From Candidatus Bathyarchaeota archaeon (GTDB lineage Archaea > Thermoproteota > Bathyarchaeia > Bathyarchaeales > DTEX01), in NCBI GenBank assembly GCA_018397055.1, contig JAGTQS010000006.1, forward strand, positions 1-33,627: a stretch of 33,627 nucleotides of DNA, in the 5' to 3' direction. The position numbers and the translations under genes are program-made. The notes under the pieces were generated by a model. The model saw only the letters and a list, made by a program, of their open reading frames with translations. It had not been told where the DNA came from and ran no database searches. This document shows positions 8,419 to 16,483 of this stretch, piece by piece. Position 1 is the first letter of the stretch; every line of letters begins with the position of its first letter.

Positions 8419-10641
8419 CTAGGTTTCCTCTTCCAGTATTCTGTCCACAACTAGTTGCCTTAGGTTTTTAGATAGGCTTGCGAAGTACGCGCTGAATCCT
8501 GTTACACGCACGATAAGGTTTGGATACTTCGAAGGGTCTTGATGGGCCTTAAGAATCTGCTTCTTGTCAATAACATTCATGTTAATCATGGTTCCTCCTA
8601 ATTCAAAGTGTCCTTTTATCAAGGCTTCAACCTTTGCAAGCCCTTCCTCGCCTCGAGCTAATCCTAGATCCATATCGAGCTGCAAAGGCGCAGCGTTGCC
8701 GTAGCCACATTGTACGGATACAACAGCCACAGCCATCGCGGTGGGAGCACTTCCGCCTCTAAGAAAACCAGGGTCGGGACTGGCACCGTGAGAAATCGGG
8801 GCGTGCGCATGCCGACCGTTAGGCGTTGCCCCAACCGTTTGACCCATCGAGATCATTGATGCCCACGAGAAAAGACCAGGAATTACGTTGAATCCTGCTG
8901 GCGTAGGTTTCTCTTTTACGAACTTGGTGAAAGCTTGAACGATGCGGATCGCCCATTGGTCTGCCCTTGTGCCACCACGACCGTACCGTGGAACACTGGA
9001 CAGCATTAGCCGAACGTTTTCCGCGTCTTTGAAGTCGTTTTTCAAGTGTTCAGCTAACTGCTGCCACGTTAACAGGCCCTCTTTTTCGACACGTTGCTCT
9101 ACAGCAGCAAATGAGTCAGCGACCGTGGCGAGGCCAGAGCCGTCTATGCATAGGTTGTAATATTCTACGCCGCCGTTAGATGCGTCTAGGCCTTTTTCAA
9201 TTGTTCCGTAACATAATAGGTCTAGAACAAGTTCTGGGAAAACCTTGTGCATGTTTTTCATGTGAAAGTCTAGTCCTTCCTTAGTGACTTCCACGGCTCG
9301 ATGCAGGTGTTTCTTAAAACGGCTCCACAGCTCATCTACGCTTGGCTTAATCTCAGAATCGTTCATCATGTCCCAAAATGCAACCTCAAAAACCTTCGTA
9401 AAGTTGATTTTAACGCAGTCGTTCAACGTGTACTCTCGACCTGGAATTGCAAACCAGTGGCAACCCGAGTAGACCCGCTGACGGGCAAGCTGCACGGAGT
9501 AACCGTTTTTTACGAAACCTTCAACCAGCCCCTTGTCGCCGAGAAATTTAGGAAAGCCAGTTTTATCTTCAAACATGATTTCGACTCCTCTACGTAGAAG
9601 TTCAGGGTTAAGACCGTCGAAAACTCGGATGCCGATGTTGGCGGGGGCCTTTAATCTGTGAACAGCTTCCAAAACGAGGAACGACACCTTATTAGTTGTA
9701 TCTTTACCTTCACCGTCAGGTCCTCCAAGCTGATAATACTGCGTATCGTTAAGCAGCAAACATGCAAGGTGAAAGATTGCCTCCTCGTCGGTCAACGTTC
9801 CAGCTGCTGACTCACGTTCATAATAGGGCTTAAGCCACACGTCAATTTGGCCCATTGACCCGCTTCCATTATACATACGGGCAATCATCTGATACCAAAC
9901 TGTCCACTGGCAAGCCTCACGGAAGGTTCTAGGAGGCTTAGAGATAAGCCACTCATTAATTTCAGCAATCTCTTCCAAGTTGCGACGTAAGGTTGGGTTC
10001 TTTTCTTTTTTAGCCATCTCACGGGCGACTTCAACGTGGCGGCGAATCCAGTCTTGAACCCCAAGTACAACTTGCTCTAAACCATCGTAAAAGTCAGACT
10101 TTTCAGGATTAAGTTTTCTATAACGACGTATCTTTCTAAGCAACCCTCCCCAGCCGAGCTTAAAGCCTATTGTCATGTCCTGACAGAAATGTTGAGTAGC
10201 CCCGATTCCAGGATATACGCCGTATTTTCTCTGCTCATCTTCCAAGTTTGAGGCAAGCTCAGGAGGCCAGCTTGGATTTCTGTAACCCATGAAATAGGCC
10301 ATGTATCCTCCTGCGAGCGAACTCATGGGATTAATGTAAACTGGATGAGCTTTGAGAAAAAGATTGAAGTTTTCGCCACAAGCCTTCGCGCCGAAAAATC
10401 CACCGCTTGGATGATTGCTCTTCGGTTTGAAATTATTCAGTTTTGCGTCTCTCACCATCTCGCCGGAGGGTCCCATGTATTCGGTAATCTCCCTAAACTC
10501 GGGTGAAGGCAAAATTCTACCATGGTCATCCTGATCCATTACAAGAAGGACTTCCTGCTTCTCCCTAGTCTGCTGCATCTTGGTTTTGCATAAAGCCTCC
10601 AGCCTTTGCTCGTAAGTTAGCTCCAAAAATTCCTCAGCCAA
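8419..10641 (-). CDS. Glycyl radical enzyme with atypical active site (GCHW)
   Basis: A 740-residue pyruvate formate-lyase superfamily enzyme. The C-terminal glycyl radical loop reads VRVTGFSAYF, with Gly715 as the radical site. The upstream conserved region GATPNGRHAHAPISHGASPDPG (split here between 604 and 625) is also typical. The cysteine loop reads YSGCHWFAIPG with Cys394. Diol and amino-acid-type dehydratases, CutC and arylacetate decarboxylases have GCVE/GCIE, where the Glu two residues later is the base, and here that residue is Trp. Pyruvate formate-lyase has two adjacent Cys, and that is also absent. The enzyme therefore belongs to no branch I can name. The annotated TTG start at 10641 touches an AAAGG sequence, while the TTG at 10626 has a better spaced GAGG. 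Its activating enzyme lies 96 bases upstream on the same strand. Confidence 0.9.
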   Translation of the reverse strand: MAEEFLELTYEQRLEALCKTKMQQTREKQEVLLVMDQDDHGRILPSPEFREITEYMGPSGEMVRDAKLNNFKPKSNHPSGGFFGAKACGENFNLFLKAHPVYINPMSSLAGGYMAYFMGYRNPSWPPELASNLEDEQRKYGVYPGIGATQHFCQDMTIGFKLGWGGLLRKIRRYRKLNPEKSDFYDGLEQVVLGVQDWIRRHVEVAREMAKKEKNPTLRRNLEEIAEINEWLISKPPRTFREACQWTVWYQMIARMYNGSGSMGQIDVWLKPYYERESAAGTLTDEEAIFHLACLLLNDTQYYQLGGPDGEGKDTTNKVSFLVLEAVHRLKAPANIGIRVFDGLNPELLRRGVEIMFEDKTGFPKFLGDKGLVEGFVKNGYSVQLARQRVYSGCHWFAIPGREYTLNDCVKINFTKVFEVAFWDMMNDSEIKPSVDELWSRFKKHLHRAVEVTKEGLDFHMKNMHKVFPELVLDLLCYGTIEKGLDASNGGVEYYNLCIDGSGLATVADSFAAVEQRVEKEGLLTWQQLAEHLKNDFKDAENVRLMLSSVPRYGRGGTRADQWAIRIVQAFTKFVKEKPTPAGFNVIPGLFSWASMISMGQTVGATPNGRHAHAPISHGASPDPGFLRGGSAPTAMAVAVVSVQCGYGNAAPLQLDMDLGLARGEEGLAKVEALIKGHFELGGTMINMNVIDKKQILKAHQDPSKYPNLIVRVTGFSAYFASLSKNLRQLVVDRILEEET

Positions 10642-10737
10642 CCTTTACCACATCCAACGGAAGATTTTTCGCTTCTTTGTGAATAGCATAAAAAAGAAAG
10701 AAGTGTCTTAATTCAGTTTCGATTAGAAATTCAGAAA

Positions 10738-11706
10738 CTAGTTCCCACGAACTTTTATTCCCAGTTTTTTCACTGCCTCTGACAGTTCTCTCATTTTTTC
10801 TTTTGCCGGAACCGCCAAGTTACTTGCAGAGTACTCAAGCCCAAGGGCTTTGTATTTGCCTTCTCCTAACCGGTGAAAAGGCAACAGTTCCAAGTATTCA
10901 AGATTTGAGAATTCCTTTACAAACTCTGCGATGGCCTCAACCTCGCTTTTTGTGTCGTTGAAGCCGGGAATAATTGGCACACGTAGGATGAGTGGCTTTT
11001 TGGTCTTCGACAGTCTCACGGCATTATTCAGAATTATTTTATTCGAGACTCCGGTTGCTTTTTTATGTTTCTCAGAGTCAACGTGCTTAATATCCATCAT
11101 AACTAGGTCAAGCATGGGAAGTAGCGAGGCTAGAATCTTCCATTGACAGTTAGCAGCAGTTTCAATTGCGGTGTGTAAACCAACCTTTTTACACTTTTTA
11201 AGCAGAGCTCGGGAAAAACTGTATTGTACAATCGGGTCGCCTCCTGAAAGCGTTACTCCACCGCCGGATGTTTCGTAGAAAACCTTGTCTCGCAGAACCT
11301 CATCTACGACCTCGTCGACTGTCATTTCACGTCCGACAAGAACAAGTGCGCCTGCATAACAGGTTTGTGCACATTTACCGCACGCAGTACACTTTTCCCG
11401 AAGAAATACGTGGGCATCTTCCTTTACAACGTGGGCCTTGTTCGGGCAAGCTAGAAGGCAGTTTCCGCAGTAGATGCACCGGTCAGGGTAGAACATGACT
11501 TCAGGTTTAAGATGGATGCCTTCTGGGTTTTGGCACCAGAAACAGCGGAGTGTGCAGCCTTTGAGAAAGATTGTTGTCCGTATACCTGGGCCGTCGTGAA
11601 CAGAAAATCGTTGTATGTCAAAGATCGTTCCTTTCGCTGTTTGTGGAGTCAATGTTTTTCGAGTACAATTGTTGCGTTTCAATAATAAATTTTCTCTTAT
11701 GGGCAT
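10738..11706 (-). CDS. Glycyl radical enzyme activating enzyme (radical SAM)
   Basis: A 322-residue member of the PflA/GRE-activase family that takes a hydrogen from the partner's glycine using S-adenosylmethionine. The radical SAM site reads GCTLRCFWCQNPEG (Cys51, Cys55, Cys58). An inserted ferredoxin-type segment carries two [4Fe-4S] motifs, CIYCGNCLLAC (Cys77-87) and CTACGKCAQTC (Cys106-116), as in activases of the non-PFL branch (diol dehydratase, HPAD, Bss types). The GGG(V)TLSGGDP motif for SAM binding and VMMDIKH follow. It precedes the glycyl radical enzyme with a 96-base gap, so the two form an operon. The first roughly 25 residues (before GTIFDIQRFSVHDGPG) are unusual and the true start may be further in. 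Confidence 0.93.
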   Translation of the reverse strand: MPIRENLLLKRNNCTRKTLTPQTAKGTIFDIQRFSVHDGPGIRTTIFLKGCTLRCFWCQNPEGIHLKPEVMFYPDRCIYCGNCLLACPNKAHVVKEDAHVFLREKCTACGKCAQTCYAGALVLVGREMTVDEVVDEVLRDKVFYETSGGGVTLSGGDPIVQYSFSRALLKKCKKVGLHTAIETAANCQWKILASLLPMLDLVMMDIKHVDSEKHKKATGVSNKIILNNAVRLSKTKKPLILRVPIIPGFNDTKSEVEAIAEFVKEFSNLEYLELLPFHRLGEGKYKALGLEYSASNLAVPAKEKMRELSEAVKKLGIKVRGN

Positions 11707-12057
11707 GCTTCAAGACGAAAATTATGATTTTTGGCTTTACTGGCAGCATGTCAGTTTTAAAGTAGCGTCAAAAGAAAGAAAACAACGTAGCCTACTATGA
11801 CGCTTCCAATGTAAGTAACCGCCATCATTGTGTATTCTCTTGTCTCTTTACACATTCTTATTTTCCACACTTCTTATGCCTCCTTTTTGGTTTACTCCTT
11901 ATTTTGTATGGTCACCAGAATTCAGAATTGTGTGAAAATGTGGTCAACAGCGTGGTCACGGGCGCTCCAAGACCTATATATATTGCTTGATTTTTTTGGA
12001 CAATGTGATTGTTTGCTGTACTTTTTGGGAAAAGATTGAATTTTTTTGGGTTTCCTA
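11707..12057. other. Intergenic stretch upstream of the activase gene
   Basis: This 351-base gap lies between the activase start and the end of the CDF gene, both on the minus strand. It holds a possible tiny membrane peptide (11757-11828) and T-runs (for example near 11989 and 12040) with no clear hairpin. A plus-strand frame at 11830-12039 has no recognisable features and is treated as chance. No RNA gene is seen. Confidence 0.4.
11757..11828 (-). CDS. Possible 23-residue single-span membrane peptide
   Basis: ATG ATG at 11828 opens a 23-codon frame ending in TAA. The peptide is almost entirely hydrophobic (AVTYIGSVIVGY then VVFFLLTLL), which fits one membrane helix. It lies 50 bases upstream of the activase gene on the same strand. 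No clear Shine-Dalgarno sequence precedes it. Short hydrophobic frames can arise by chance in AT-rich DNA, so this is only a candidate. Confidence 0.3.
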   Translation of the reverse strand: MMAVTYIGSVIVGYVVFFLLTLL

Positions 12058-13431
12058 TTAGTTTCTTGTTTGAGGTTCACAGTGAACGCTTACTTGGTTA
12101 ACCCTGTTATCAATTGACCTAATCTTTTCTTCAATCTTTGTCGCTATTTCATGGGCCATAGTTAATGTTATTGAGCTATCTATTTCGCAGTGTAAAGTTA
12201 CATTAAACTTTCCATCACGTACCAAAATTTCAAGTTCATGCAACGAGTGGACCTCGGGCATACTTAATGAGATTTTTTGAATTTCATTTTCCAAAAAAAC
12301 TGTTGATTTGTGGCTGTATTCTGTTCCAGAAATCTCAGAAGACGGCTCAAGGTGGCTAATAATCGTTGATACGTTTGGCAATTTATCCTTGAGAAGCCGT
12401 TCCAATCTATCTGCGATTTCGTGGGCTGAAGCGATTGTGATTTTCGGGTCAAGTTCAATGTGATAAGAAACGAATAGTTTACCTTCGATTGTTCTTACTG
12501 ATATTCCGTGAATGTCCCTTATTTCAGAAACATCAGAGGCAACTGCCCTTATTGTCGTTACGATGTCTTTTCCAGAATAGGGTTCGGTGTGAATCAAAAT
12601 GTCAGAGTTAGGAAGAATCTTTGATATTCGCTCTTCTATAGTTGACGTTATTGAGTGCGCTTGATAAAGCGTCATAGTGCCAGACAAAGTAATATGAGCG
12701 TCAACAAAATTTTTTTGACCAGCCCTCCTAATTCTCAGGTAATGGCAGTCCTTGACCCCTTCAACAGTGAGAATTTGGTTTTTCACTTTTTCCGAAATTC
12801 CAGGCGGCGCAGCATCTATAAGAGTTACATATGATATTCGCAACATTCTGATTCCTGAATACAGGATGTACGCCACGATGCATAGCGCGGCTATTGAGTC
12901 TGCAATCCAAACCCCAAAGTGATAGAAAATCAAACCAACGATGACAATGACAGCTATTAGGAGGTCATTAAGAAAATGTAGAGCTCCAGCCTCAATCGCC
13001 TCACTCTTTTGTTTCTTAATAGACGACTTAAGCCTTGCATAAGCAAACAAGTCAATTGCTATTGACGCGAAATTCGTGGAAAAAGCCACCCAAAAAAACT
13101 CGATTGTTTGCTGGTTCGCCACGAGTCTAAGAAAGGCGTTATAGACTATCCATGAGCATGTTAGAAAAAGAAGTAGAATTTCGGAGATTGCTGCTATAGA
13201 CTCGACTTTTTCGTGGCCATACATGTGGACTTCGTCTGGAGGCTTGCTGCTTTCTCGAACAGCAAAGAACATGATGATTGCGGCGAGAAAATCCATTAAA
13301 GTGTTGAATGAGCTCGATAAAAGACCAAGACTTCCAGAAACAAAGCCTCCTGTCAACTCTATTACAGTTAATGTTGCACCAGCTAAGATTCCTTTCTTGG
13401 AAGCAGATTCGTTTGACGTGGAATTTGACAT
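12058..13431 (-). CDS. Cation diffusion facilitator with three tandem C-terminal domains
   Basis: With the start at ATG 13431 (a good match to the family's N-terminus) the protein has 457 residues. Residues about 12-200 hold the six membrane helices of a CDF metal exporter. The segment PPDEVHMYGHEKVESI (65-80) is the conserved loop after helix 2, and the helix 5 metal motif is HFLND (His152, Asp156). In helix 2 the partner motif reads NTLMD (Asn43, Asp47), where zinc transporters have HxxxD and iron/zinc ones DxxxD. The cytoplasmic part contains three successive ZT-dimer-like repeats (about 205-285, 290-370, 375-455), each with an AHxI helix: YQAHSITSTIEERI, ASAHEIADRLERLL, TMAHEIATKIEEKI. 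Ordinary CDF proteins have one. It likely exports a divalent metal, and specificity is unclear. Confidence 0.88.
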   Translation of the reverse strand: MSNSTSNESASKKGILAGATLTVIELTGGFVSGSLGLLSSSFNTLMDFLAAIIMFFAVRESSKPPDEVHMYGHEKVESIAAISEILLLFLTCSWIVYNAFLRLVANQQTIEFFWVAFSTNFASIAIDLFAYARLKSSIKKQKSEAIEAGALHFLNDLLIAVIVIVGLIFYHFGVWIADSIAALCIVAYILYSGIRMLRISYVTLIDAAPPGISEKVKNQILTVEGVKDCHYLRIRRAGQKNFVDAHITLSGTMTLYQAHSITSTIEERISKILPNSDILIHTEPYSGKDIVTTIRAVASDVSEIRDIHGISVRTIEGKLFVSYHIELDPKITIASAHEIADRLERLLKDKLPNVSTIISHLEPSSEISGTEYSHKSTVFLENEIQKISLSMPEVHSLHELEILVRDGKFNVTLHCEIDSSITLTMAHEIATKIEEKIRSIDNRVNQVSVHCEPQTRN

Positions 13432-13542
13432 AATGAACATGCAGAAATAATCTCTCTTGCTTATAAGTTTTTTTCGATAAGCAATCGGCAACATTGCGAA
13501 ATTGTTCAACTATAATATTTTTGGGAGTCACGGATATCCTTT

Positions 13543-13941
13543 TTATGATGCAGCTTTTCCACATTTTGAGCAGAACTTAGCGTCTTGTGTCAGTTCTGAG
13601 CCGCAATTAGAGCAAAATCTAGCTTGTTTTTCGTGATACGGTGGAACTCTATAAACCGGTCTCTTTTCTTCTCTAATTATCAAATATATAATGAGACCCA
13701 AGACATTAGCGATTAAAACAATTAAGAGCCAAAGAGCGCCATCCATTCCTCTTGATTTGGCGTCTTGATAAACCCATATGCAAATTAGGATGCCAGCTAC
13801 AAACCATATGATGCCGAATACTAAAATGAAGAAGAATGGAAAAATGAAAAACTGTTGCATCATTTGAAGTACAGGCTCTGGCAACTTACCGTCACAATAT
13901 TTCTCAGTAATATTGTTGCTTATTAAGGATTCTATAGCCAA
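13543..13941 (-). CDS. Two-span membrane protein with C-terminal zinc ribbon
   Basis: A 132-residue protein with two hydrophobic segments (about 33-56 and 68-90) joined by a short polar loop WVYQDAKSRGMDG, and a C-terminal zinc ribbon FCSNCGSEL...FCSKCGKA. The phospholipase D nuclease N-terminal-like pattern (W-Y-DAKxRG) is common in small bacterial and archaeal membrane proteins of unknown role. The start is TTG at 13941, and an ATG pair near 13863 is possible. It lies 111 bases upstream of the CDF start on the same strand and may be co-transcribed. No function can be assigned. Confidence 0.7.
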   Translation of the reverse strand: MAIESLISNNITEKYCDGKLPEPVLQMMQQFFIFPFFFILVFGIIWFVAGILICIWVYQDAKSRGMDGALWLLIVLIANVLGLIIYLIIREEKRPVYRVPPYHEKQARFCSNCGSELTQDAKFCSKCGKAAS

Positions 13942-14094
13942 CTACACAACTGTTTTTCCTAAAAAAATGACTTCAGAAATTAACACACAACTGAGTATAA
14001 TGTGATTGAGTAATATGTATTTACACGTGTTATGAAAAAATAAATAGCTTCCAGATTTCTTTTTTTTAAAAAAAAACAGCTGGGGGCTATTATC

Positions 14095-14460
14095 ATGGAA
14101 TCAACCGACCAGAAGCTTAGGGAAATGAAAAAAATATTGTCTACTCTCCAAGAACACGGTAGACTCTATCAGGATTTTGCAAAAACCCTTGAACAATACG
14201 CAAATGAAACAAGAACAATGAAACCTTTGATTGGCAAACCAGGAGAAACAAGCCTTAAGGATTCTTGGCTTGTAAGAGCAGGTTTAGCCTTAATTGCCTT
14301 TCCAGACCCAACCATCAGCGACCTCGTTGGCTCAATGCTGGTTACAGCAGGTGTCATTAAACATAAAACAAGGAAATTGACAGCTGCTGATGCTTGTTGT
14401 GAATTTCAGAGCACGGTAAAAACCATTCATGAACTTGCAAAAGACATTAGACAGAAATGA
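14095..14460 (+). CDS. Hypothetical helical protein (121 aa)
   Basis: Not recognised. The ATG at 14095 follows a purine-rich CTGGGGGC that can act as a ribosome-binding site. The protein is mostly helical: a charged N-terminal helix (DQKLREMKKILSTLQEHGRLYQ split over 5-30), a middle segment SWLVRAGLALIAFPDPTISDLVGSMLVTAG (58-88) that is mildly hydrophobic, and a C-terminal helix containing a Cys-Cys pair (ADACCEF). It has no signal peptide and no catalytic motif. It stands alone between the divergent zinc-ribbon gene and the DUF362 gene. The middle segment resembles a short membrane-associated hairpin, but that is inference. Confidence 0.6.
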   Translation: MESTDQKLREMKKILSTLQEHGRLYQDFAKTLEQYANETRTMKPLIGKPGETSLKDSWLVRAGLALIAFPDPTISDLVGSMLVTAGVIKHKTRKLTAADACCEFQSTVKTIHELAKDIRQK

Positions 14461-14496
14461 GCAGACTAATGGATAAAGCTCAAATTTTCAGCCTTT

Positions 14497-14517
14497 TATA
14501 TTTTATATTTATATTTG
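14497..14517 (+). promoter_or_regulatory. TATA-type promoter for the DUF362 gene
   Basis: An AT-only run with repeated TTATATTTATATT lies about 40 bases before the TTG at 14548. The run overlaps the earlier in-frame TTG at 14515, which argues against that upstream start. Confidence 0.4.
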
Positions 14518-14547
14518 AATTCAATTATTTTATCATGGTGTCTCTTT

Positions 14548-15405
14548 TTGACCGCGTACCTTTCCGAGGTGGCTATCGTTAAAGGCGACGAACCATCTGA
14601 AATGGTCGTTAAAGCTTTGACTCTCGTTGGCGCTGAACAAGCATTCAAAATTGAAGAAAAGATTCTCATTAAACCCAATTATATTAATGCAAGCCATCCA
14701 GCTACGGGCAACACCACAGACGCAAGGGTCATAGAGGGAATCGTGAAGTACTTTAAAGAAAAAGGCTACAACAAAATCACAGTGGGAGAAGGAAGCGGAT
14801 TCGCTGACACAATGAAGGCCTATGAAGTTGCCGGGATCAACGAGGTTGCAAGACGATGGCAAATTAACCTGGTTGACTTAAATAAGGACGAGTACGAAGC
14901 GGTTGATGCCCAAAAAAGTCCTGTTCTAAGTTCTGTGAAAATATCAAAAACAGCCCTAAACAGCGCCATAATAAGCGTGCCCAAACTTAAACTACATAGA
15001 ATAACGGGCGTAACTTTAAGCTTGAAAAACATGATGGGTGTAGTTCAGCCAAAAGGTAAAATGCACTTTCACCTTAACGAAAAAATCTCTGACTTGGCAT
15101 TAATCGTTAAGCCTAGGCTAGCGGTGATTGACGGCATAGTTGGCGGAGAAGGACATGAAACGGCTGGAAGACCTGTACCTATGAACCTTGTGATAGCAGG
15201 ATTAGATCCCGTCGCAGTCGACACTGTAGGAGTAGCCGTAATGGGGGTAGACGTGAACAACGTTAAGCACGTAAAATTGGCATCAAAAAAAGGGCTTGGC
15301 GTCAGCGACCTGAATCTGATTAGGATTTTAGGAGAGCCCATTGAAAATGTGAAAAGAACGTTTAAGCCTTCCTTCTCTTCTTACTTTATGTCAAAATTTG
15401 CCTAA
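14548..15405 (+). CDS. DUF362 domain protein
   Basis: About 285 residues when started at TTG 14548, chosen because the TATA element overlaps the earlier TTG. GTG at 14569 (VAIVKGD) is also possible. The family features are SEVAIVKGD at the N-terminus, the KILIKPNYI strand, GNTTDARVIEGIVKYFKEKG, VGEGSG, the VPKLKLH...LSLKNMMG strand-helix and the late AVIDGIVGGEGHETAGRP...AGLDPVAVDTVG block. DUF362 proteins are often found next to [4Fe-4S] domains in anaerobes, but this one has no ferredoxin motif. The biochemical role is not established. It lies about 95 bases before the aldolase gene on the same strand, so it may belong to the same sugar locus. Confidence 0.8.
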   Translation: MTAYLSEVAIVKGDEPSEMVVKALTLVGAEQAFKIEEKILIKPNYINASHPATGNTTDARVIEGIVKYFKEKGYNKITVGEGSGFADTMKAYEVAGINEVARRWQINLVDLNKDEYEAVDAQKSPVLSSVKISKTALNSAIISVPKLKLHRITGVTLSLKNMMGVVQPKGKMHFHLNEKISDLALIVKPRLAVIDGIVGGEGHETAGRPVPMNLVIAGLDPVAVDTVGVAVMGVDVNNVKHVKLASKKGLGVSDLNLIRILGEPIENVKRTFKPSFSSYFMSKFA

Positions 15406-15500
15406 ACTGATTGGAATAACATTGAAGGGTTTCTTTTATCCAGTTAATTTTATATCAACAGTCGACGAGACATTTTCAGCAAACACTATGAGGAATAAGT

Positions 15501-16328
15501 ATGAGTTCAGTTGGGAAAAAAATAAGATTAGGCCACATCTTTAAGGAAGATGGAAAATGTTTTGTCCTAACAATGGACCACGGAGTCGATTTGGGACCCC
15601 TTAAAGGGCTGGAAAACATTAAAACTGCCGTTAGAAAATGTCTTAGCGGAAAATACATGCCTGATGCTATATTAATGAATCCATCGATGATACGGCTTTG
15701 TCACGCTGAAATAGTCGGTAAGCTCGGCGTTATAGCGCGACTAGACGGAACAGCAACCGTGATAGGACCTGACATTACGGATTATCGGATGTTTTCCTCA
15801 GTTGAAGAAGCTTTGAGGGTAGGCGCAGACGCCATAGCGTCAATGGCATTTCCGGGAACAGTAAGAGAATCGCAAAACGCTGAGAAAGTTGGAAAAATTT
15901 CTCAAGAATGCGAAAAACTGGGTATGCCACACGTATGTGAAGCTCTTCCACCTGAAATTATTGATTATCACTTTAAATCTGAGGCTAAACGGCAATGGCC
16001 AAGCGTCGAGCACGTGAAATTTGTAGACCGAGTAGCAGCTGAACTAGGTGCTGATGTTGTCAAGTCCTATTACACAGGAGACCCGGATTCATTTAAAGAG
16101 GTCGTTGAATGCTGCCCGGTTCCTGTAATCGTGTTAAGCGGTCCAGGTGCGGGAAATCCGAATGAGCTTCTAGGAATCGTACATGACGTGATGGCTTCTG
16201 GAGCTGCAGGTGTAATTATGGGCAGAAACATCTGGCAACATGAACGTCCGGCTGCTATGATTGAGGCTGTTATGCGAATAGTTCACGAAGACTTAAGCAT
16301 AGAAAAAGCAAGAAAAATAATAGCGTAA
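15501..16328 (+). CDS. Class I aldolase, DeoC/LacD (archaeal FbaB-like) family
   Basis: A 275-residue TIM-barrel aldolase of the archaeal class I fructose-bisphosphate aldolase/LsrF group. The marks are LTMDHGVDLGP (24-33, the Asp-His of strand 1), a Schiff-base lysine in DVVKSYYTGDP (Lys188), a phosphate-binding VLSGPGAGNP (211-220) and GAAGVIMGRNIWQ near the end. Related enzymes split fructose 1,6-bisphosphate, deoxy-phospho sugars or 2-amino-3,7-dideoxy-heptulosonate precursors. Its convergent neighbours are a fucose-isomerase-family protein and an FGGY kinase, so a ketose-1-phosphate cleaved to dihydroxyacetone phosphate and an aldehyde is a reasonable guess. The gene ends 21 bases before miniature element copy 1. 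Confidence 0.85.
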   Translation: MSSVGKKIRLGHIFKEDGKCFVLTMDHGVDLGPLKGLENIKTAVRKCLSGKYMPDAILMNPSMIRLCHAEIVGKLGVIARLDGTATVIGPDITDYRMFSSVEEALRVGADAIASMAFPGTVRESQNAEKVGKISQECEKLGMPHVCEALPPEIIDYHFKSEAKRQWPSVEHVKFVDRVAAELGADVVKSYYTGDPDSFKEVVECCPVPVIVLSGPGAGNPNELLGIVHDVMASGAAGVIMGRNIWQHERPAAMIEAVMRIVHEDLSIEKARKIIA

Positions 16329-16349
16329 TAGTCGATGTTAATTAAGTGA

Positions 16350-16483
16350 CTAAAGTTTGGCAAATTTTTGGCTTTCGCCTATTTCTTGGAAGATTTTTGC
16401 TAAAATAATGTTAATATTCATGGGTGCGAACTCCATTTTTTGCATTGTGGGTACATTCGAAACGAAAATTTGCCAAAGTTTAG
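16350..16483 (-). mobile_element. Miniature inverted-repeat element, copy 1
   Basis: This 134 bp element begins CTAAAGTTTGGCAAATTTT and ends with the near-perfect inverse (one mismatch at position 6). It is flanked by a perfect 7 bp direct repeat TAAGTGA (16343-16349 and 16484-16490), the sign of a target duplication. Its reverse complement matches copy 3 at all but one substitution and one indel. It sits between two convergent genes and supplies the stop codon of the isomerase gene. It encodes no transposase. Confidence 0.9.

Noticed and set aside
11830..12039. Plus-strand frame of 69 aa in the gap before the CDF gene end.
   Set aside because: GTG start without ribosome-binding site, odd Cys/Phe-rich composition and no recognisable family features.
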